Origin: Marinobacter antarcticus
GTDB lineage: Bacteria; Pseudomonadota; Gammaproteobacteria; Pseudomonadales; Oleiphilaceae
Length of the DNA: 64,000 nucleotides
Assembly: GCF_900142385.1 (NCBI RefSeq)
Contig: NZ_FRAQ01000004.1
Location: 62,001 to 126,000 of the forward strand
Direction of reading: 5' to 3'
Shown: positions 1 to 9,025 of the stretch, piece after piece
How the letters are laid out: the number at the start of each line of letters is the position of its first letter
How positions within the stretch are numbered: the first letter of the stretch is position 1
Notes under the pieces: generated by a model
Database searches by the model: none
Seen by the model: only the letters and a program-made list of their open reading frames with translations
Told to the model about the DNA's origin: nothing
Program-made: the position numbers and the translations under genes

Positions 1-75
1 ACTCAGGCTCAGCCCGAGGCGATCGAACTGGCCCGTGCGCAGCGAACCCAACGTAATTCTGGCAAACTTGCCTAG
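1..75 (+). CDS. C-terminal end of an unidentified protein (partial)
   Basis: An open frame runs from the first base of the window to a TAG at 73-75 and encodes 24 residues rich in Ala, Gln, Arg and Glu (ending RNSGKLA). The gene starts outside the window. The composition looks like a real protein tail, but nothing identifies the family. A TATAAT hexamer at 107-112 lies between this stop and the next gene and could be its -10 element; no convincing -35 is visible. Confidence 0.45.
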   Translation, partial: TQAQPEAIELARAQRTQRNSGKLA

Positions 76-152
76 GCAGCCTCCATGTTAGCCTCGTCGT
101 ATCGCGTATAATTCCAATCGTTTTGCATCATATCGACAGGGCCGCCAATATC

Positions 153-1187
153 ATGACCAGAGACAAGATCGATCCAGGCAGTCAACTGCTTGAACTGCAT
201 GTGAAGCATGAGGTTGCTTCGCTGAAAGGCGCAAAGCTTCGCAAGTTCCTTAAGCAGGAGGTCAGTGAGATTCTTGATCTCGCAGGTGAAGTCACACTGA
301 ACCGCATCGCCTCGGAAAACCAGGTGATGGATATCATTCAGCGTGTCGTTGTGAATATGGAACTGGACGCGGGAGTTCCGGAGCTGGCGGGTGAAATGGC
401 CACTGAAGTGCTGAATGCACCGGTTCAGGAAAAGACAGCACTGGGAGACATTATCACCCGGGAGCAGGCCACCGGCTTCGTGGAAGAAATGCTTGAGTTG
501 AGGCAGCAGCGCGAGCGGGTGATCAGTGAAATTATGGCGCACCCGGTCTATCAGGAACTGGTCTCAAATATGGTGTATCAGGGGGTAGTCAATTACCTCT
601 ATGAAGACAACCTGATTACAAAGTCGGTACCCGGTGTCGGTTCCATGATGAAGTTTGGCAAGCGTATGGCGAACAAGGCGGTACCCGGGCTGGACGAAAC
701 GTTTGAGCGCCGGCTAAAAGCCTGGCTTTCAGACAGCCTGCCAGGGCTGATTAACCGCAGTGAGCTGTTCCTGCAAAAGGCACTCTCCGATGATGAGGTG
801 AGGGATACGGTTATGGCGGCCTGGGTTGCCATGGAGGACCGAACGCTTGCGGATTTGCATGAAGGGCTGGGCGACGTTCAGCTGCAGGAGTTTGTGGTGC
901 TGGGCTATGAGTTCTGGCTGCAGTTCCGGAAAACTGCCTACTTTGAGGGTTGTACCCGGGCCGTGGTTGCGCACCTGTTCGTAAAATATGGCGATCGGCC
1001 GCTCACCGACCTGCTCGGCGACGTTGGGGTTACCCGTGAGGTAATCATGACAGAGGTAGACGCCTGGGCTATTCCGGTTATAGACGTGCTTCGGGAAGAG
1101 GGTTATGTTGAGGCGCTTGTGCGTCGGCGACTGTCAGCTTTCTACAGCTCCGCAGCGGCACGCAAAATTCTTGAGCAGGAGTCATAG
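153..1187 (+). CDS. conserved hypothetical protein, mostly helical, 344 aa
   Basis: I do not recognise the family. The ATG at 153 (MTRDKIDPG...) is preferred over an upstream in-frame TTG at 123, which would add ten atypical residues. The protein is acidic and appears almost entirely alpha-helical, with no signal peptide or clear membrane segment. A Gly/Pro-containing stretch near residues 160-185 (VPGVGSMMKFGKR) separates two helical halves. The C-terminus is basic. It reads in the same direction as the LysE-type gene that follows 37 bases downstream, so the two may be co-transcribed. Coding is supported by length and by normal codon use for the region; function is unknown. Confidence 0.75.
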   Translation: MTRDKIDPGSQLLELHVKHEVASLKGAKLRKFLKQEVSEILDLAGEVTLNRIASENQVMDIIQRVVVNMELDAGVPELAGEMATEVLNAPVQEKTALGDIITREQATGFVEEMLELRQQRERVISEIMAHPVYQELVSNMVYQGVVNYLYEDNLITKSVPGVGSMMKFGKRMANKAVPGLDETFERRLKAWLSDSLPGLINRSELFLQKALSDDEVRDTVMAAWVAMEDRTLADLHEGLGDVQLQEFVVLGYEFWLQFRKTAYFEGCTRAVVAHLFVKYGDRPLTDLLGDVGVTREVIMTEVDAWAIPVIDVLREEGYVEALVRRRLSAFYSSAAARKILEQES

Positions 1188-1224
1188 CCTTCAGTCTTCT
1201 GCATTAAAAGATACGGAGGTCTGT

Positions 1225-1857
1225 TTGTTTACTGATCTGTTTTGGGCCTACCTGATTGCAATAAGTTTGCTGACCGTAACGCCGGGTGTGGATACACTTC
1301 TGGTTATGCGCAACGCCGGTCGCGGGGGCTTTCGGGATGGCTGTGTGACCAGCGCAGGTATTTGCAGTGGCCTGTTTATTCACGCCACTCTCTCGGCTCT
1401 GGGCATCTCCCTCCTTTTGCTAGAAACGGCTTGGGCATTCTCCGCGCTGAAGTGGGCCGGGGCCTGTTATCTGATCTGGCTTGGTCTTGGTTCGCTGAGG
1501 CAGGCTATAAATCGCGGGCCCGCTCTCAGCCCGGAATCGCCTTCGGTTGCGCGCCGCTGTGTTCCTTTAACGGTGTCGTTTCGTGAAGGCCTGCTCTCCA
1601 ATGTGCTCAATCCGAAAACTGCTCTGTTTTATATGGCTCTGTTGCCTCAGTTTGTGGACCCTTCAGGGAGTGCTTTCCTGCAGTCGCTGATGCTGGCCGG
1701 CGTGCATTTTCTACTGGCGATGTTCTGGCAGTGCGGGTTGGCGTGGATGGTTGTGCGTTTCCGGGGCGTAGGTGTTGGTGTTCGGGTTAAGCGGCTGCTC
1801 AATGGGCTGACCGGAGGGTTCTTTATTGCAATGGGAGCCAAGCTCGCAGTCAATTGA
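1225..1857 (+). CDS. LysE/RhtB-family amino-acid exporter
   Basis: A 210-residue inner-membrane protein of the LysE/RhtB family, whose members export amino acids or their derivatives. The family N-terminus is clear: a first hydrophobic helix followed by the TPGVDTLLVMRNAGRGG motif (about residues 19-35), then several hydrophobic segments. The conserved NVLNPKTALFYMALLPQF block lies at about residues 131-148. The start is taken as TTG at 1225 because GGAGG lies five bases upstream (1215-1219) and the family motif then begins at the usual distance; longer in-frame extensions upstream overlap the preceding gene. Substrate cannot be told from sequence. A strong hairpin terminator follows. Confidence 0.88.
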   Translation: MFTDLFWAYLIAISLLTVTPGVDTLLVMRNAGRGGFRDGCVTSAGICSGLFIHATLSALGISLLLLETAWAFSALKWAGACYLIWLGLGSLRQAINRGPALSPESPSVARRCVPLTVSFREGLLSNVLNPKTALFYMALLPQFVDPSGSAFLQSLMLAGVHFLLAMFWQCGLAWMVVRFRGVGVGVRVKRLLNGLTGGFFIAMGAKLAVN

Positions 1858-1882
1858 CCGGGGAGTCAGGGAGCATACAAAT

Positions 1883-1914
1883 AAAAAGGGAAGCCGGTGT
1901 CGGCTTCCCTTTTT
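1883..1914. terminator. bidirectional intrinsic terminator between the exporter gene and fdxA
   Basis: A perfect 14-bp stem (AAAAAGGGAAGCCG with its complement) closes a four-base GTGT loop. A-runs and T-runs flank it so that it can work in both directions. It lies between two convergent genes, the LysE-type exporter on the plus strand and fdxA on the minus strand. Confidence 0.9.
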
Positions 1915-1948
1915 TTGATTCAGACGGTAGCGCTCAACCGCGCTGGAC

Positions 1949-2272
1949 TCACTTCTCTAGATATTGAAGCTTGTTGGGCTTACCATCCCACTCTTCGGCT
2001 TCCGGTAGTGGATCTTTCTTCTCGGTGATGTTGGGCCACTTGCCCGCCAGATCGGCGTTGAGTTCTACAAACTGGGCCTGATCTGCAGGGAGTTCGTCTT
2101 CCGAGAAAATCGCTTCGGCCGGGCACTCTGGCTCACACAGCGCACAGTCGATACACTCGTCCGGATCGATTACCAGAAAGTTGGGCCCTTCGTAGAAGCA
2201 GTCTACCGGGCACACTTCCACGCAGTCTGTGTATTTGCACTTGATGCAGTTATCGGTAACGATAAACGCCAT
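1949..2272 (-). CDS. fdxA: 7Fe ferredoxin FdxA
   Basis: A 107-residue ferredoxin carrying one [3Fe-4S] and one [4Fe-4S] cluster, a small soluble electron carrier. Cysteines 9, 17 and 50 fit the 3Fe site and cysteines 21, 40, 43 and 46 the 4Fe site, in the order seen in Azotobacter ferredoxin I and Pseudomonas FdxA. The C-terminal 50 residues form the acidic extension typical of this subgroup (ends NKLQYLEK). It lies 146 bases downstream of mutS on the same strand, an arrangement known from pseudomonads. Redox partner unknown. Confidence 0.95.
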   Translation of the reverse strand: MAFIVTDNCIKCKYTDCVEVCPVDCFYEGPNFLVIDPDECIDCALCEPECPAEAIFSEDELPADQAQFVELNADLAGKWPNITEKKDPLPEAEEWDGKPNKLQYLEK

Positions 2273-2418
2273 AATCAGATCCCTGGTCCAGTGGTCAATC
2301 TCATCCGGAGCTGGTTGTCAGCTCCATGGTTATATTTGATGGGCGATATTGTAGGGAGCAGCCCGCACAGCCGCAAGCGTTAGGCTGCTATAACCTTATT
2401 ACCCAGATCAACTTCTCA

Positions 2419-5046
2419 TCAGTTTTTCAGCAATTCCTTCAGTTCGTAAAGCCGGTTCATTGCTTCTCTGGGTGATAATCCGTCCAGATCAAGATCCTGC
2501 AGAGCTTCTTCCACGGCGCTGGGCTCTGCGTTTGCAAACATATCACCTTGGTAGACAGTCTGGCTGGCCGCCGGAGGTCTATGGCCAGCCTCAGCCACCG
2601 TGGGCTTGGTCGCTGCGGGCACTGCGCTACCTTCCAGCAGTTTTAGCTGTGCTTTAGCGTTGCCGATCACGCTCTGGGGTACGCCGGCCAGTTTGGCCAC
2701 CTGCAGACCGTAGCTCTGGCTGGCCGGGCCTTCGTGCACGTTGTGCAGGAACACAATGCTGTCGTCGTGCTCGGTTGCGGTCAGGTGCACGTTGACCGCG
2801 TGCTCAAGGTCGTCCGCCAGTTGCGTGAGCTCAAAATAGTGCGTGGCAAACAGGGTATAGCAGCGAATCTCTTTTGCCAGATGCTCTGCCGTGGCCCAGG
2901 CGAGGGACAAACCATCGAACGTGCTGGTGCCGCGGCCCACTTCGTCCATCAGAACCAGGCTGAACTCGGTGGCGTTGTGCAGAATGTTGGCGGTCTCGGT
3001 CATTTCCACCATGAAGGTAGAGCGCCCACCGGCAATGTCATCTGACGAGCCCATGCGAGTGAAAATTCGATCCACCGGCCCCAGTACCGCGCGGTTGGCT
3101 GGCACGAAGCTTCCGGTGTAGGCCAACAGGGCAATAAGAGCTGCCTGGCGCATATAAGTGGACTTGCCGCCCATGTTCGGGCCAGTAATAACCAGCATCC
3201 GACGCTGGGTATCCATCAGCAGGTTGTTGGGCACGAAAGGTTCATCAAGAAGCTGCTCGACGACCGGGTGCCGGCCATCTTCAATTTCGAACCCCGGAGA
3301 ATCACGGAACTCTGGTGCGGCAAAGCGCAACGTGGTGGCACGCTCGGCAAAGTTGCTGATGACATCCAGCTCTGCCAACGCCTGAGCGGCATCCTGCAAC
3401 GGCGCGAGCTGTTCCGCCACGGTTTCCAGTACTTCATCGTAAAGCGCTTTCTCTCTGGCCAAGGCCCGGCTTTTGGCGCTCAGGGCCTTGTCTTCGAATA
3501 CTTTCAGTTCCGGTGTGATAAACCGCTCTGCATTTTTCAGGGTCTGGCGGCGAATGTAATCCACCGGTGCCTGAGCGGACTGAGCACGGCTGATTTCAAT
3601 GTAGTAGCCGTGCACCCGGTTGTAGCCCACTTTCAAGGTGCTGATGCCGGTGCGCTCACGTTCCCGGGTTTCCACGTCCAGCAGGTATTGGCCGGCGTTT
3701 TCACTGATGTTACGCAGTTCGTCCAGCTCTTCGTCGAAGCCCTCGCGGATTACGCCGCCTTCCCGGATCACAACCGGGGGGTTATCGATAACCGCGCGCT
3801 CCAGAATGTCTGCCAGTTCGGGGTATTCGCCAATCACCGTGGCCAGCTTGACAATGTGGTGGGAGTTAACCGGCTTCAGTGTTTCCTGCAGCTCCGGCAG
3901 GGCCAGAAAGGCATCTCGCAGACGAGCCAGATCTCTGGGGCGGGCCGAACGCAGTGCCACACGTGCCAGCACACGCTCAATGTCGCCCACGGCTTTGAGC
4001 AGGTTGTGTACTGGCTCGTAATAGAAGCCCTCAAGCAGTGCGGATACCGCTTGCTGTCGCAGCTGTACCACGTTCACGTCCCGCAGTGGCCGGTTCAGCC
4101 AGCGTCTTAGCTCCCGGCCGCCCATGGATGTTGCGGTTCTGTCCATCACCCAGGCTAGAGTGTGCTGGTGACCACCCATGAGGTTGACGTCAATTTCCAG
4201 GTTCCGACGACTGGTAGCGTCCAGAATGACCGCTTCGTCCCGGCGCTCCCGGGTCAGCTTGCGGATGTGGGGCAGGGCGGTACGCTGGGTTTCTTTTGCA
4301 TACTGCAACAGGCAGCCGGCTGCACAAATAGCCAGGCTGAGATCTTCACAGCCAAAACCGGTGAGGTCGCGAACCTGTAGTTGCTGAGTAATGACACGGA
4401 GGGCTGTATCGGATTCAAACAGCCAGGGCCCCTGACGGCGAACGCCGGTAAGGCCTGCAAGCACCTCTTGAAACGGGAAGTCCTCACTGATGAGTATCTC
4501 CGCGGGGCGCAAGCGCTGAAGCTCTCCCTGCAGGGCTTCCAGGTTGTCCAGTTCTGAAACCACAAATCGACCGCTGGAGATGTCCAGTGATGCAAAGCCG
4601 AACTGCTCGCGGTGATGGAATATGGCGGCCAGCAGGTTGTCGCGGCGATCTTCCAGATAGGCGTCATCACTCAAGGTTCCGGGGGTAACGATTCTGACCA
4701 CTTGGCGATCAACCGGCCCCTTGCTGGTTGCCGGGTCACCGATTTGTTCACAGATGGCGATGGATTGACCTGCTCTGACCAGCCGTGCAATGTACCCTTC
4801 GGATGCATGAAACGGTATGCCCGCCATGGGAATCGGGTTGCCGCCGGACTGGCCCCGGGCAGTGAGCGTTATGTCCATCAGCTCTGCCGCTTTTTTGGCG
4901 TCGTCATAGAACAGCTCGTAAAAATCACCCATGCGGTAGAACACCAGCTCATCCGGGTGCTGACCCTTGATTTTGAGGTATTGCTGCATCATCGGGGTGT
5001 GCTTGGATAATCCGCTGGAGGGCGCTTCATTACTGGTTTTCTGCAT
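2419..5046 (-). CDS. mutS: DNA mismatch repair protein MutS
   Basis: An 875-residue MutS, the mismatch-recognition ATPase that recruits MutL. The N-terminal mismatch-binding domain has the [11 protein letters not shown] motif, with the Phe-x-Glu that stacks on mispaired bases. The C-terminal ABC-type ATPase has Walker [10 protein letters not shown] and the Walker B/signature region [12 protein letters not shown]. The length is close to the usual 850-880. A low-complexity linker rich in Ala/Thr/Pro ([16 protein letters not shown]) precedes the C-terminal tetramerisation segment, as in relatives. The ATG at 5046 gives the expected N-terminus. No frameshift or missing motif, so mismatch repair looks intact. 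Confidence 0.98.
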   Translation of the reverse strand: MQKTSNEAPSSGLSKHTPMMQQYLKIKGQHPDELVFYRMGDFYELFYDDAKKAAELMDITLTARGQSGGNPIPMAGIPFHASEGYIARLVRAGQSIAICEQIGDPATSKGPVDRQVVRIVTPGTLSDDAYLEDRRDNLLAAIFHHREQFGFASLDISSGRFVVSELDNLEALQGELQRLRPAEILISEDFPFQEVLAGLTGVRRQGPWLFESDTALRVITQQLQVRDLTGFGCEDLSLAICAAGCLLQYAKETQRTALPHIRKLTRERRDEAVILDATSRRNLEIDVNLMGGHQHTLAWVMDRTATSMGGRELRRWLNRPLRDVNVVQLRQQAVSALLEGFYYEPVHNLLKAVGDIERVLARVALRSARPRDLARLRDAFLALPELQETLKPVNSHHIVKLATVIGEYPELADILERAVIDNPPVVIREGGVIREGFDEELDELRNISENAGQYLLDVETRERERTGISTLKVGYNRVHGYYIEISRAQSAQAPVDYIRRQTLKNAERFITPELKVFEDKALSAKSRALAREKALYDEVLETVAEQLAPLQDAAQALAELDVISNFAERATTLRFAAPEFRDSPGFEIEDGRHPVVEQLLDEPFVPNNLLMDTQRRMLVITGPNMGGKSTYMRQAALIALLAYTGSFVPANRAVLGPVDRIFTRMGSSDDIAGGRSTFMVEMTETANILHNATEFSLVLMDEVGRGTSTFDGLSLAWATAEHLAKEIRCYTLFATHYFELTQLADDLEHAVNVHLTATEHDDSIVFLHNVHEGPASQSYGLQVAKLAGVPQSVIGNAKAQLKLLEGSAVPAATKPTVAEAGHRPPAASQTVYQGDMFANAEPSAVEEALQDLDLDGLSPREAMNRLYELKELLKN

Positions 5047-5374
5047 ACTTCCTCAATCGCTTGGGGCAACGGTGGGGCAAACTGCACCTTTTATTTCTAA
5101 CTCCTGCCAGATGAAATCCGACTCGTTTTCAGACTCCGAATCCATCCAGCAGGCATAGGTGTGTCGAGTGGGGTGAGTGTATCAGTTAGGTCTTGGGCAC
5201 CTCCACGCCTTCCATTTCGGAGACCCAGAACCCCGCGCCATCAAAACCACTGCAAAAATTCCTGACCCTGGCCTGCTGAGGCGCGCTGTAACTTGAGCTA
5301 AGAACCGGGTAAACCGGCCCTCAGCCCAAAACGGGGTCTCAGGGTCTTAATGGAGCTTCAGGCCGTGCTCCAGA
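5047..5374. other. 328-base intergenic region with a possible coding remnant
   Basis: This interval separates the start of mutS from the stop of the PA14 protein gene, both on the minus strand, so it should hold the mutS promoter; I cannot assign -35/-10 boxes with confidence. It also contains a protein-like minus-strand reading frame (listed separately) and a short imperfect hairpin at about 5316-5343 (CCCTGAGACCC paired with GGGCTGAGGG). Confidence 0.5.
5186..5320 (-). pseudogene. possible C-terminal coding remnant without a start codon
   Basis: On the minus strand, 44 sense codons run from just after an in-frame TGA (5321-5323) to a TAA at 5186-5188. They encode a protein-like segment containing ARVRNFCSGFDGAGFWVSEM and ending EGVEVPKT. 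There is no start codon ahead of the body of the segment and no ribosome binding site, and the residue usage looks coding rather than random. It may be the residue of a decayed or deleted gene. It could equally be chance; I cannot name a family. Confidence 0.25.
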
Positions 5375-7267
5375 TCATAATATTAACTTGGAGACCTGAT
5401 CGGAAGGGACACTAACCAAGCCGTTAGTGTCAACAACCTGAATCGAAAAGTTCCAATCGCCTGAACCAAGCTCATTAAACTCGTAACTGGTGGCATCGCC
5501 GTCCAGCTGAACCTGATAAGTCAAGTCAGAGGGGTTCTGGCCGTAATTGACAAGGTAATGATCAATCGCGCTGAGCGACAGGGAGCTGCCATCGGTTCTC
5601 ATCAAAGGAGCTGTCCAGGTCAGCGTAGCCAGCATAGCCGGGTCGGAGTCAGCCAGGCTTGTTTCCAGAGTTCTTGGGTCCAGATCTTTCTGATAGGCCT
5701 CAAAGTTGGTGACGTTGCCGGAATTCAGGATGTCATCGCCGTCTTGCACCCAGACATTGGTGCCATAGTTGAGCTCCCAGGTATTCGGTAAGCCGTCCTG
5801 GTCAGTATCCGTGGCATTGGACTCACTGGGATCAGGCACCCGGAATACGCTTCCGTAATCCACTAAAGCGCCGGTGGACGCCTCAACCACGATCAGTTGA
5901 GCGACTGCGTCTCCGCCCTTTTCATAATACTCCATGGCAACCGGTACCGACTCTCCCGGGGCCAGTGCGACCTCATGGGAATAGCTGGCGGCGGACTGAT
6001 TCAGCCAGACGTCAATGACAGCCTGGCCAGCCAGAAAGAGCCGAACCCCGTCGTCGGTGCGCGTAGTGAAGCGATATACAACTTGGCCTTCGGCGTGGGG
6101 AGCAGTAAATTCGCCAACCCAGCGAGCGCTGAATTCATTCGATGGCAGATCGTCGGACGGTGAACCACCACCCCAGTCAAAATCAATCTTGGATTCGTTT
6201 CTAACGGCGACCAGCTGATTAAAATTTATGCCGCGAAAATACTGACCTACAAAGCCGGCAAGGTACTGTTGACTATCCTCGGGTACAGGCGTTTCGCTTG
6301 CTGAGTTCAGATCAGTGCCGGCTTGGTATTCTTTCAAGTTGCTATAACCGTCGCCATCCTTGTCCTGCTGGTCGTCCGCGCTATCGAGTGGGTCTAAGGA
6401 GCCGCTAACTTCAACGCCATCGGGAATGCCGTCGCCGTCGGTGTCAGCGTTGTTTTCCGTCGTACCCAGAAAGAATTCGTCATATGCGGTAAGAAGATCG
6501 CCGTCCGGATCGCTTTGAGCATCAGCAGGGTCTTTGGGATCGAGGCCATTGACCACTTCCCAGTTGTCATAAACACCGTCACCGTCCTCGTCCTGAGGCG
6601 GGAAGGATGAGTTGAAGCCGATGTTGGCACCGGCGTCCAGGAATCCAGCCCTGTAGCCCAGGTGGTAAGCTTCCTGAATGGACATGCCGGGCTCGGCTGC
6701 CGCCGGCGACCAAGAGTGCAATGCGCTTGAGGGCACAACGCTCCGGGCAAAGCCGGGACCTTCCCAGGCTACGGTAAAATGATCATTTCCGCCGCCCTCC
6801 TTGAAGCGGATCTCGAAATAATAGCGCTGGCCACTCTCAAGTGTTCTTAAATCGGAGCTCTGGGAGCTGTACTTATTAAATTCACCGACTTTGGTCCATC
6901 CGGGGACGCTGGCAACCAGTTCGCCGTTATCCGAACGTTCCGATGAACTTAAAAATAGCAGGGTTTCGTCGTCGCCGGTGATGTAAAAACGGTAATCACC
7001 ATCCAAAGGTGGCTCAATATAACCTCTGACCAGAGCGCCGAAGTTATCGCCCCGGTTTCTGGGTGAGTCGAGACTGGTTATTTCAAGCACTTCGTGGGGG
7101 TTGTGGGGGTAATCCGGGTGTGCAGTGAGGTCGCTTACCTTGGTGCCTGAGATGTCATCCCAGTACAGGACGTCAACCAAGCCTGGTTGACTTTCACTTA
7201 ACGCAAGGCCTGGAGTGATGCTCAGTGTTACAAGGATGCCTACAGCAATACTTCGAGTAATGGACAT
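5375..7267 (-). CDS. secreted protein with two PA14 domains and calcium-binding thrombospondin-type repeats
   Basis: A 630-residue exported protein. Residues 1-23 form a Sec signal peptide (MSITRSIAVGILVTLSITPG, then LALS). A first PA14-like beta domain spans about 28-175 (contains GDYRFYITGDDETLLFL). Acidic DxDxDG repeats of the thrombospondin type 3/EF-like kind follow at about 225-325 (EDGDGVYD, NADTDGDGIPDGVEV, DKDGDGYSN). A second PA14 domain lies at about 340-470 (YRFTTRTDDGVRLFLAGQAV), another DTDQDGLPNTWE repeat at about 495, and a C-terminal Fn3-like region at about 550-630. PA14 domains bind carbohydrate or act in surface proteins, so a calcium-stabilised extracellular or outer-surface role is likely; no membrane anchor, LPXTG or PEP-CTERM signal is seen. 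It stands alone. Confidence 0.88.
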   Translation of the reverse strand: MSITRSIAVGILVTLSITPGLALSESQPGLVDVLYWDDISGTKVSDLTAHPDYPHNPHEVLEITSLDSPRNRGDNFGALVRGYIEPPLDGDYRFYITGDDETLLFLSSSERSDNGELVASVPGWTKVGEFNKYSSQSSDLRTLESGQRYYFEIRFKEGGGNDHFTVAWEGPGFARSVVPSSALHSWSPAAAEPGMSIQEAYHLGYRAGFLDAGANIGFNSSFPPQDEDGDGVYDNWEVVNGLDPKDPADAQSDPDGDLLTAYDEFFLGTTENNADTDGDGIPDGVEVSGSLDPLDSADDQQDKDGDGYSNLKEYQAGTDLNSASETPVPEDSQQYLAGFVGQYFRGINFNQLVAVRNESKIDFDWGGGSPSDDLPSNEFSARWVGEFTAPHAEGQVVYRFTTRTDDGVRLFLAGQAVIDVWLNQSAASYSHEVALAPGESVPVAMEYYEKGGDAVAQLIVVEASTGALVDYGSVFRVPDPSESNATDTDQDGLPNTWELNYGTNVWVQDGDDILNSGNVTNFEAYQKDLDPRTLETSLADSDPAMLATLTWTAPLMRTDGSSLSLSAIDHYLVNYGQNPSDLTYQVQLDGDATSYEFNELGSGDWNFSIQVVDTNGLVSVPSDQVSKLIL

Positions 7268-8005
7268 AGTAAAAATTAATTCCTGATAAACACTCCTATC
7301 CCTGGTGAGTATATGTATAGTTATTCAGCGAAATAATGGATCTGAATTATTAAGTTAAAGCACAAAAAGTCTTATGTGCTCTTGAGTGATTATTTAATTC
7401 GGGCCAAGTCTACAGTGTTGTTAATAAAAATAATGCATTGTGTTTGCAGGCTTCAGGTCTGATATTTTAAAATATTTAACTATGTTAAACAGGAGTTTAA
7501 TAGGAGTTCAGGTCGGGTTTCAAAAGGTTTTATGGTGCCTTTAATTTGTAAATTATTATTGTGATTTATTGCAGATAGTTTAATCAGAGGTGTATTTGGT
7601 AATTAATGTAGCGTTTGGTGGGTTTATACTATGAAATCTGTATAAGATTTGTAGTTTTAATAATAAGAATTAATCGTGACTCCAATTGTAAATTCCGCCA
7701 GAAAGGCTGGCATTAGCCATCGCACCCATGAATACGACCATGGCTCGATGAGTGAGTCCTTCGGTCTGGAAACTCTGTAAAAGGCCCGAAAGGTGCCTTT
7801 TACAGAATTGAATTAAAGAGAACAGTGACTGTCGAGATGAGACCCCAAAACCCACCGGAGAAACAGTAAAGGTTGCCCATGGCAACAGGGCGTTAATCCT
7901 TAATTTTTATGCTCATAATAACTAAGTATTACTTTATAAAATGTCTGTTTAATGTTTCTATCTGACAATTTAAAAAGTGAGCCTCGCTGGTTATAATCAG
8001 GTTGT
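7268..8005. other. 738-base AT-rich intergenic region with a structured island
   Basis: This stretch lies upstream of the PA14 protein gene. From 7268 to about 7670 it is strikingly AT-rich (7441-7500 holds 17 G or C of 60) and I find no supported gene. From about 7680 to 7890 the composition returns to average and several inverted repeats cluster (described separately). The frames open across it are short and not protein-like. It probably contains the promoter and a long leader for the PA14 gene, and perhaps a separate RNA. Confidence 0.5.
7691..7890. repeat. cluster of inverted repeats, possible structured RNA
   Basis: At least five hairpins follow one another: GCCAG/CTGGC near 7697-7711; AGCCAT/ATGGCT near 7713-7745; GAGTCC/GGA..CTC near 7753-7775; a long one at 7774-7806; ACAGT-G-ACTGT near 7822-7832; and GTTGCC-CAT-GGCAAC near 7873-7887. 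The hairpin at 7774-7806 has a perfect 12-bp stem (TCTGTAAAAGGC), then a one-base bulge and a CC/GG closing a GAAA loop of the GNRA type. No U-run follows either end, so it is not an ordinary terminator. Neither strand matches a riboswitch consensus I know. Confidence 0.45.
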
Positions 8006-8215
8006 TTAATCGCTAAACCATTTTCCTGCAGTGCTATCTGGACTTGGACTTGGATCTTGAGTTTGCTCGTTATCTGTATCGGAGTATAAGCAAAAGAACC
8101 GGGAGCGTTGATCACCATCAGTTCGGATTAGAAGTGATAATCCCAGGTCAAATAATCTTTCAATATTTTCTGGTTGTTTTATTGATTCGTTTGCCAGTTG
8201 CGAGAGATTATTCAT
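8006..8215 (-). CDS. small hypothetical protein, 69 aa
   Basis: A minus-strand frame starts with ATG at 8215 and encodes a 69-residue polar protein (begins MNNLSQLANESIKQPENIER, ends STAGKWFSD) with one amphipathic or hydrophobic helix (LFDLGLSLLIR) followed by a Ser/Pro/Asp-rich tail. GAGG lies seven bases before the ATG, a good ribosome binding site. It would be divergent from pncC. The longer version of the same frame runs antisense through pncC and is not supported. I do not recognise the family; existence is plausible but unproven. Confidence 0.4.
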   Translation of the reverse strand: MNNLSQLANESIKQPENIERLFDLGLSLLIRTDGDQRSRFFCLYSDTDNEQTQDPSPSPDSTAGKWFSD

Positions 8216-8359
8216 GATCTTGCCTCGTGACGTAAGGAATAATCTGGCATGCCCTTGTATGGAGGTTTCCATGGCATTGACGAGTCCGGATAATCTTGCT
8301 TTGAATGAAGCTACGGATTGTAAGAAAATAACGCCCGTGATGAAACGAAGGAGAACATT

Positions 8360-8860
8360 ATGCCTGCCAGTGACCGCGAACTCGAACAAGCAGGAAGCCG
8401 GTTGGCCGAGCAGCTGTTGGCAGCGAACCTTACTCTGGTCACTGCCGAAAGCTGCACCGGCGGCTGGGTTGCCAAGGTACTGACCGATAAGGCGGGCTCT
8501 TCCGCTTATGTGGTGGGCGGCCTGGTGACATACAGCAACGACGCCAAACAGAAGCTGCTGGGAGTTTCTGATGTGTCCCTGGATAAGTATGGCGCCGTCA
8601 GCGAGCCGGTTGTCCGGGAGATGGTCGCAGGTGCACTGGCGACAACCGGAGCCGGTGTTGCGGTGGCTGTCAGCGGTGTAGCAGGACCTGGAGGCGGCAG
8701 TGAAGAAAAGCCCGTTGGAACTGTCTGGTTCGCCTGGGGTAGCAGTGTTGAAGCCACAGAGGCAGTAGTTCAGTATTTCAGCGGCGATCGCGATCAAGTG
8801 CGACGACAGGCCGTTTTCTTTGCGCTGCAAGGTGTTAGCGGGTTTTTGGGACAAGCGTGA
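8360..8860 (+). CDS. pncC: nicotinamide-nucleotide amidase PncC (CinA C-terminal domain)
   Basis: A 166-residue stand-alone CinA C-terminal domain, which deamidates nicotinamide mononucleotide to nicotinate mononucleotide to recycle the NMN made by DNA ligase. Motifs seen are TLVTAESCTGGWVA near residues 27-40, the VTYSNDAKQKLLGV segment, and VSGVAGPGGGSEEKPVGTVWF near 107-127. The start is fixed by GAAGGAGAAC just upstream of the ATG. It lies immediately upstream of recA, the common order in gammaproteobacteria, where this gene has been called cinA or ygaD. Length is typical for the short form lacking the MoCF-like domain. Confidence 0.95.
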   Translation: MPASDRELEQAGSRLAEQLLAANLTLVTAESCTGGWVAKVLTDKAGSSAYVVGGLVTYSNDAKQKLLGVSDVSLDKYGAVSEPVVREMVAGALATTGAGVAVAVSGVAGPGGGSEEKPVGTVWFAWGSSVEATEAVVQYFSGDRDQVRRQAVFFALQGVSGFLGQA

Positions 8861-8881
8861 ATACTTTCACAATAACAGGGG

Positions 8882-8927
8882 TTGGTCTCGTCCTCGGGGT
8901 ATGTTTTAATACTGTTCAAATATACAG
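8882..8927 (+). promoter_or_regulatory. recA promoter with SOS (LexA) box
   Basis: A perfect LexA box CTGTTCAAATATACAG (CTG-N10-CAG) lies at 8912-8927, about 100 bases before the recA start. A plausible sigma-70 promoter sits just ahead: TTGGTC at 8882-8887 and TTTAAT at 8905-8910 with a 17-base spacer, so LexA would cover the region just downstream of the -10. This fits SOS induction of recA. Confidence 0.85.
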
Positions 8928-9025
8928 GGAATTCACTGTTACCGCTGTACAGGTTCCCGCTTAACTATACCTCCCCCGGCTTGCCAGATCCTGCCGGGGG
9001 CGAAGGCAACAGAGGGTTTGCACTG

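Noticed and set aside
7670..7900. c-di-GMP, cobalamin or glycine riboswitch upstream of the PA14 gene
   Set aside because: Neither strand carries the conserved cores of these classes; only unassigned hairpins are supported.
8216..8854. Long minus-strand frame antisense to pncC
   Set aside because: It mirrors the pncC coding sequence and is low in protein-like character; only its last 69 codons, with their own start and ribosome site, are kept as a candidate.
8936..8952. Second SOS box upstream of recA
   Set aside because: The CTGT...ACAG pair there has an 11-base inner spacing instead of 10, so it does not fit LexA binding.
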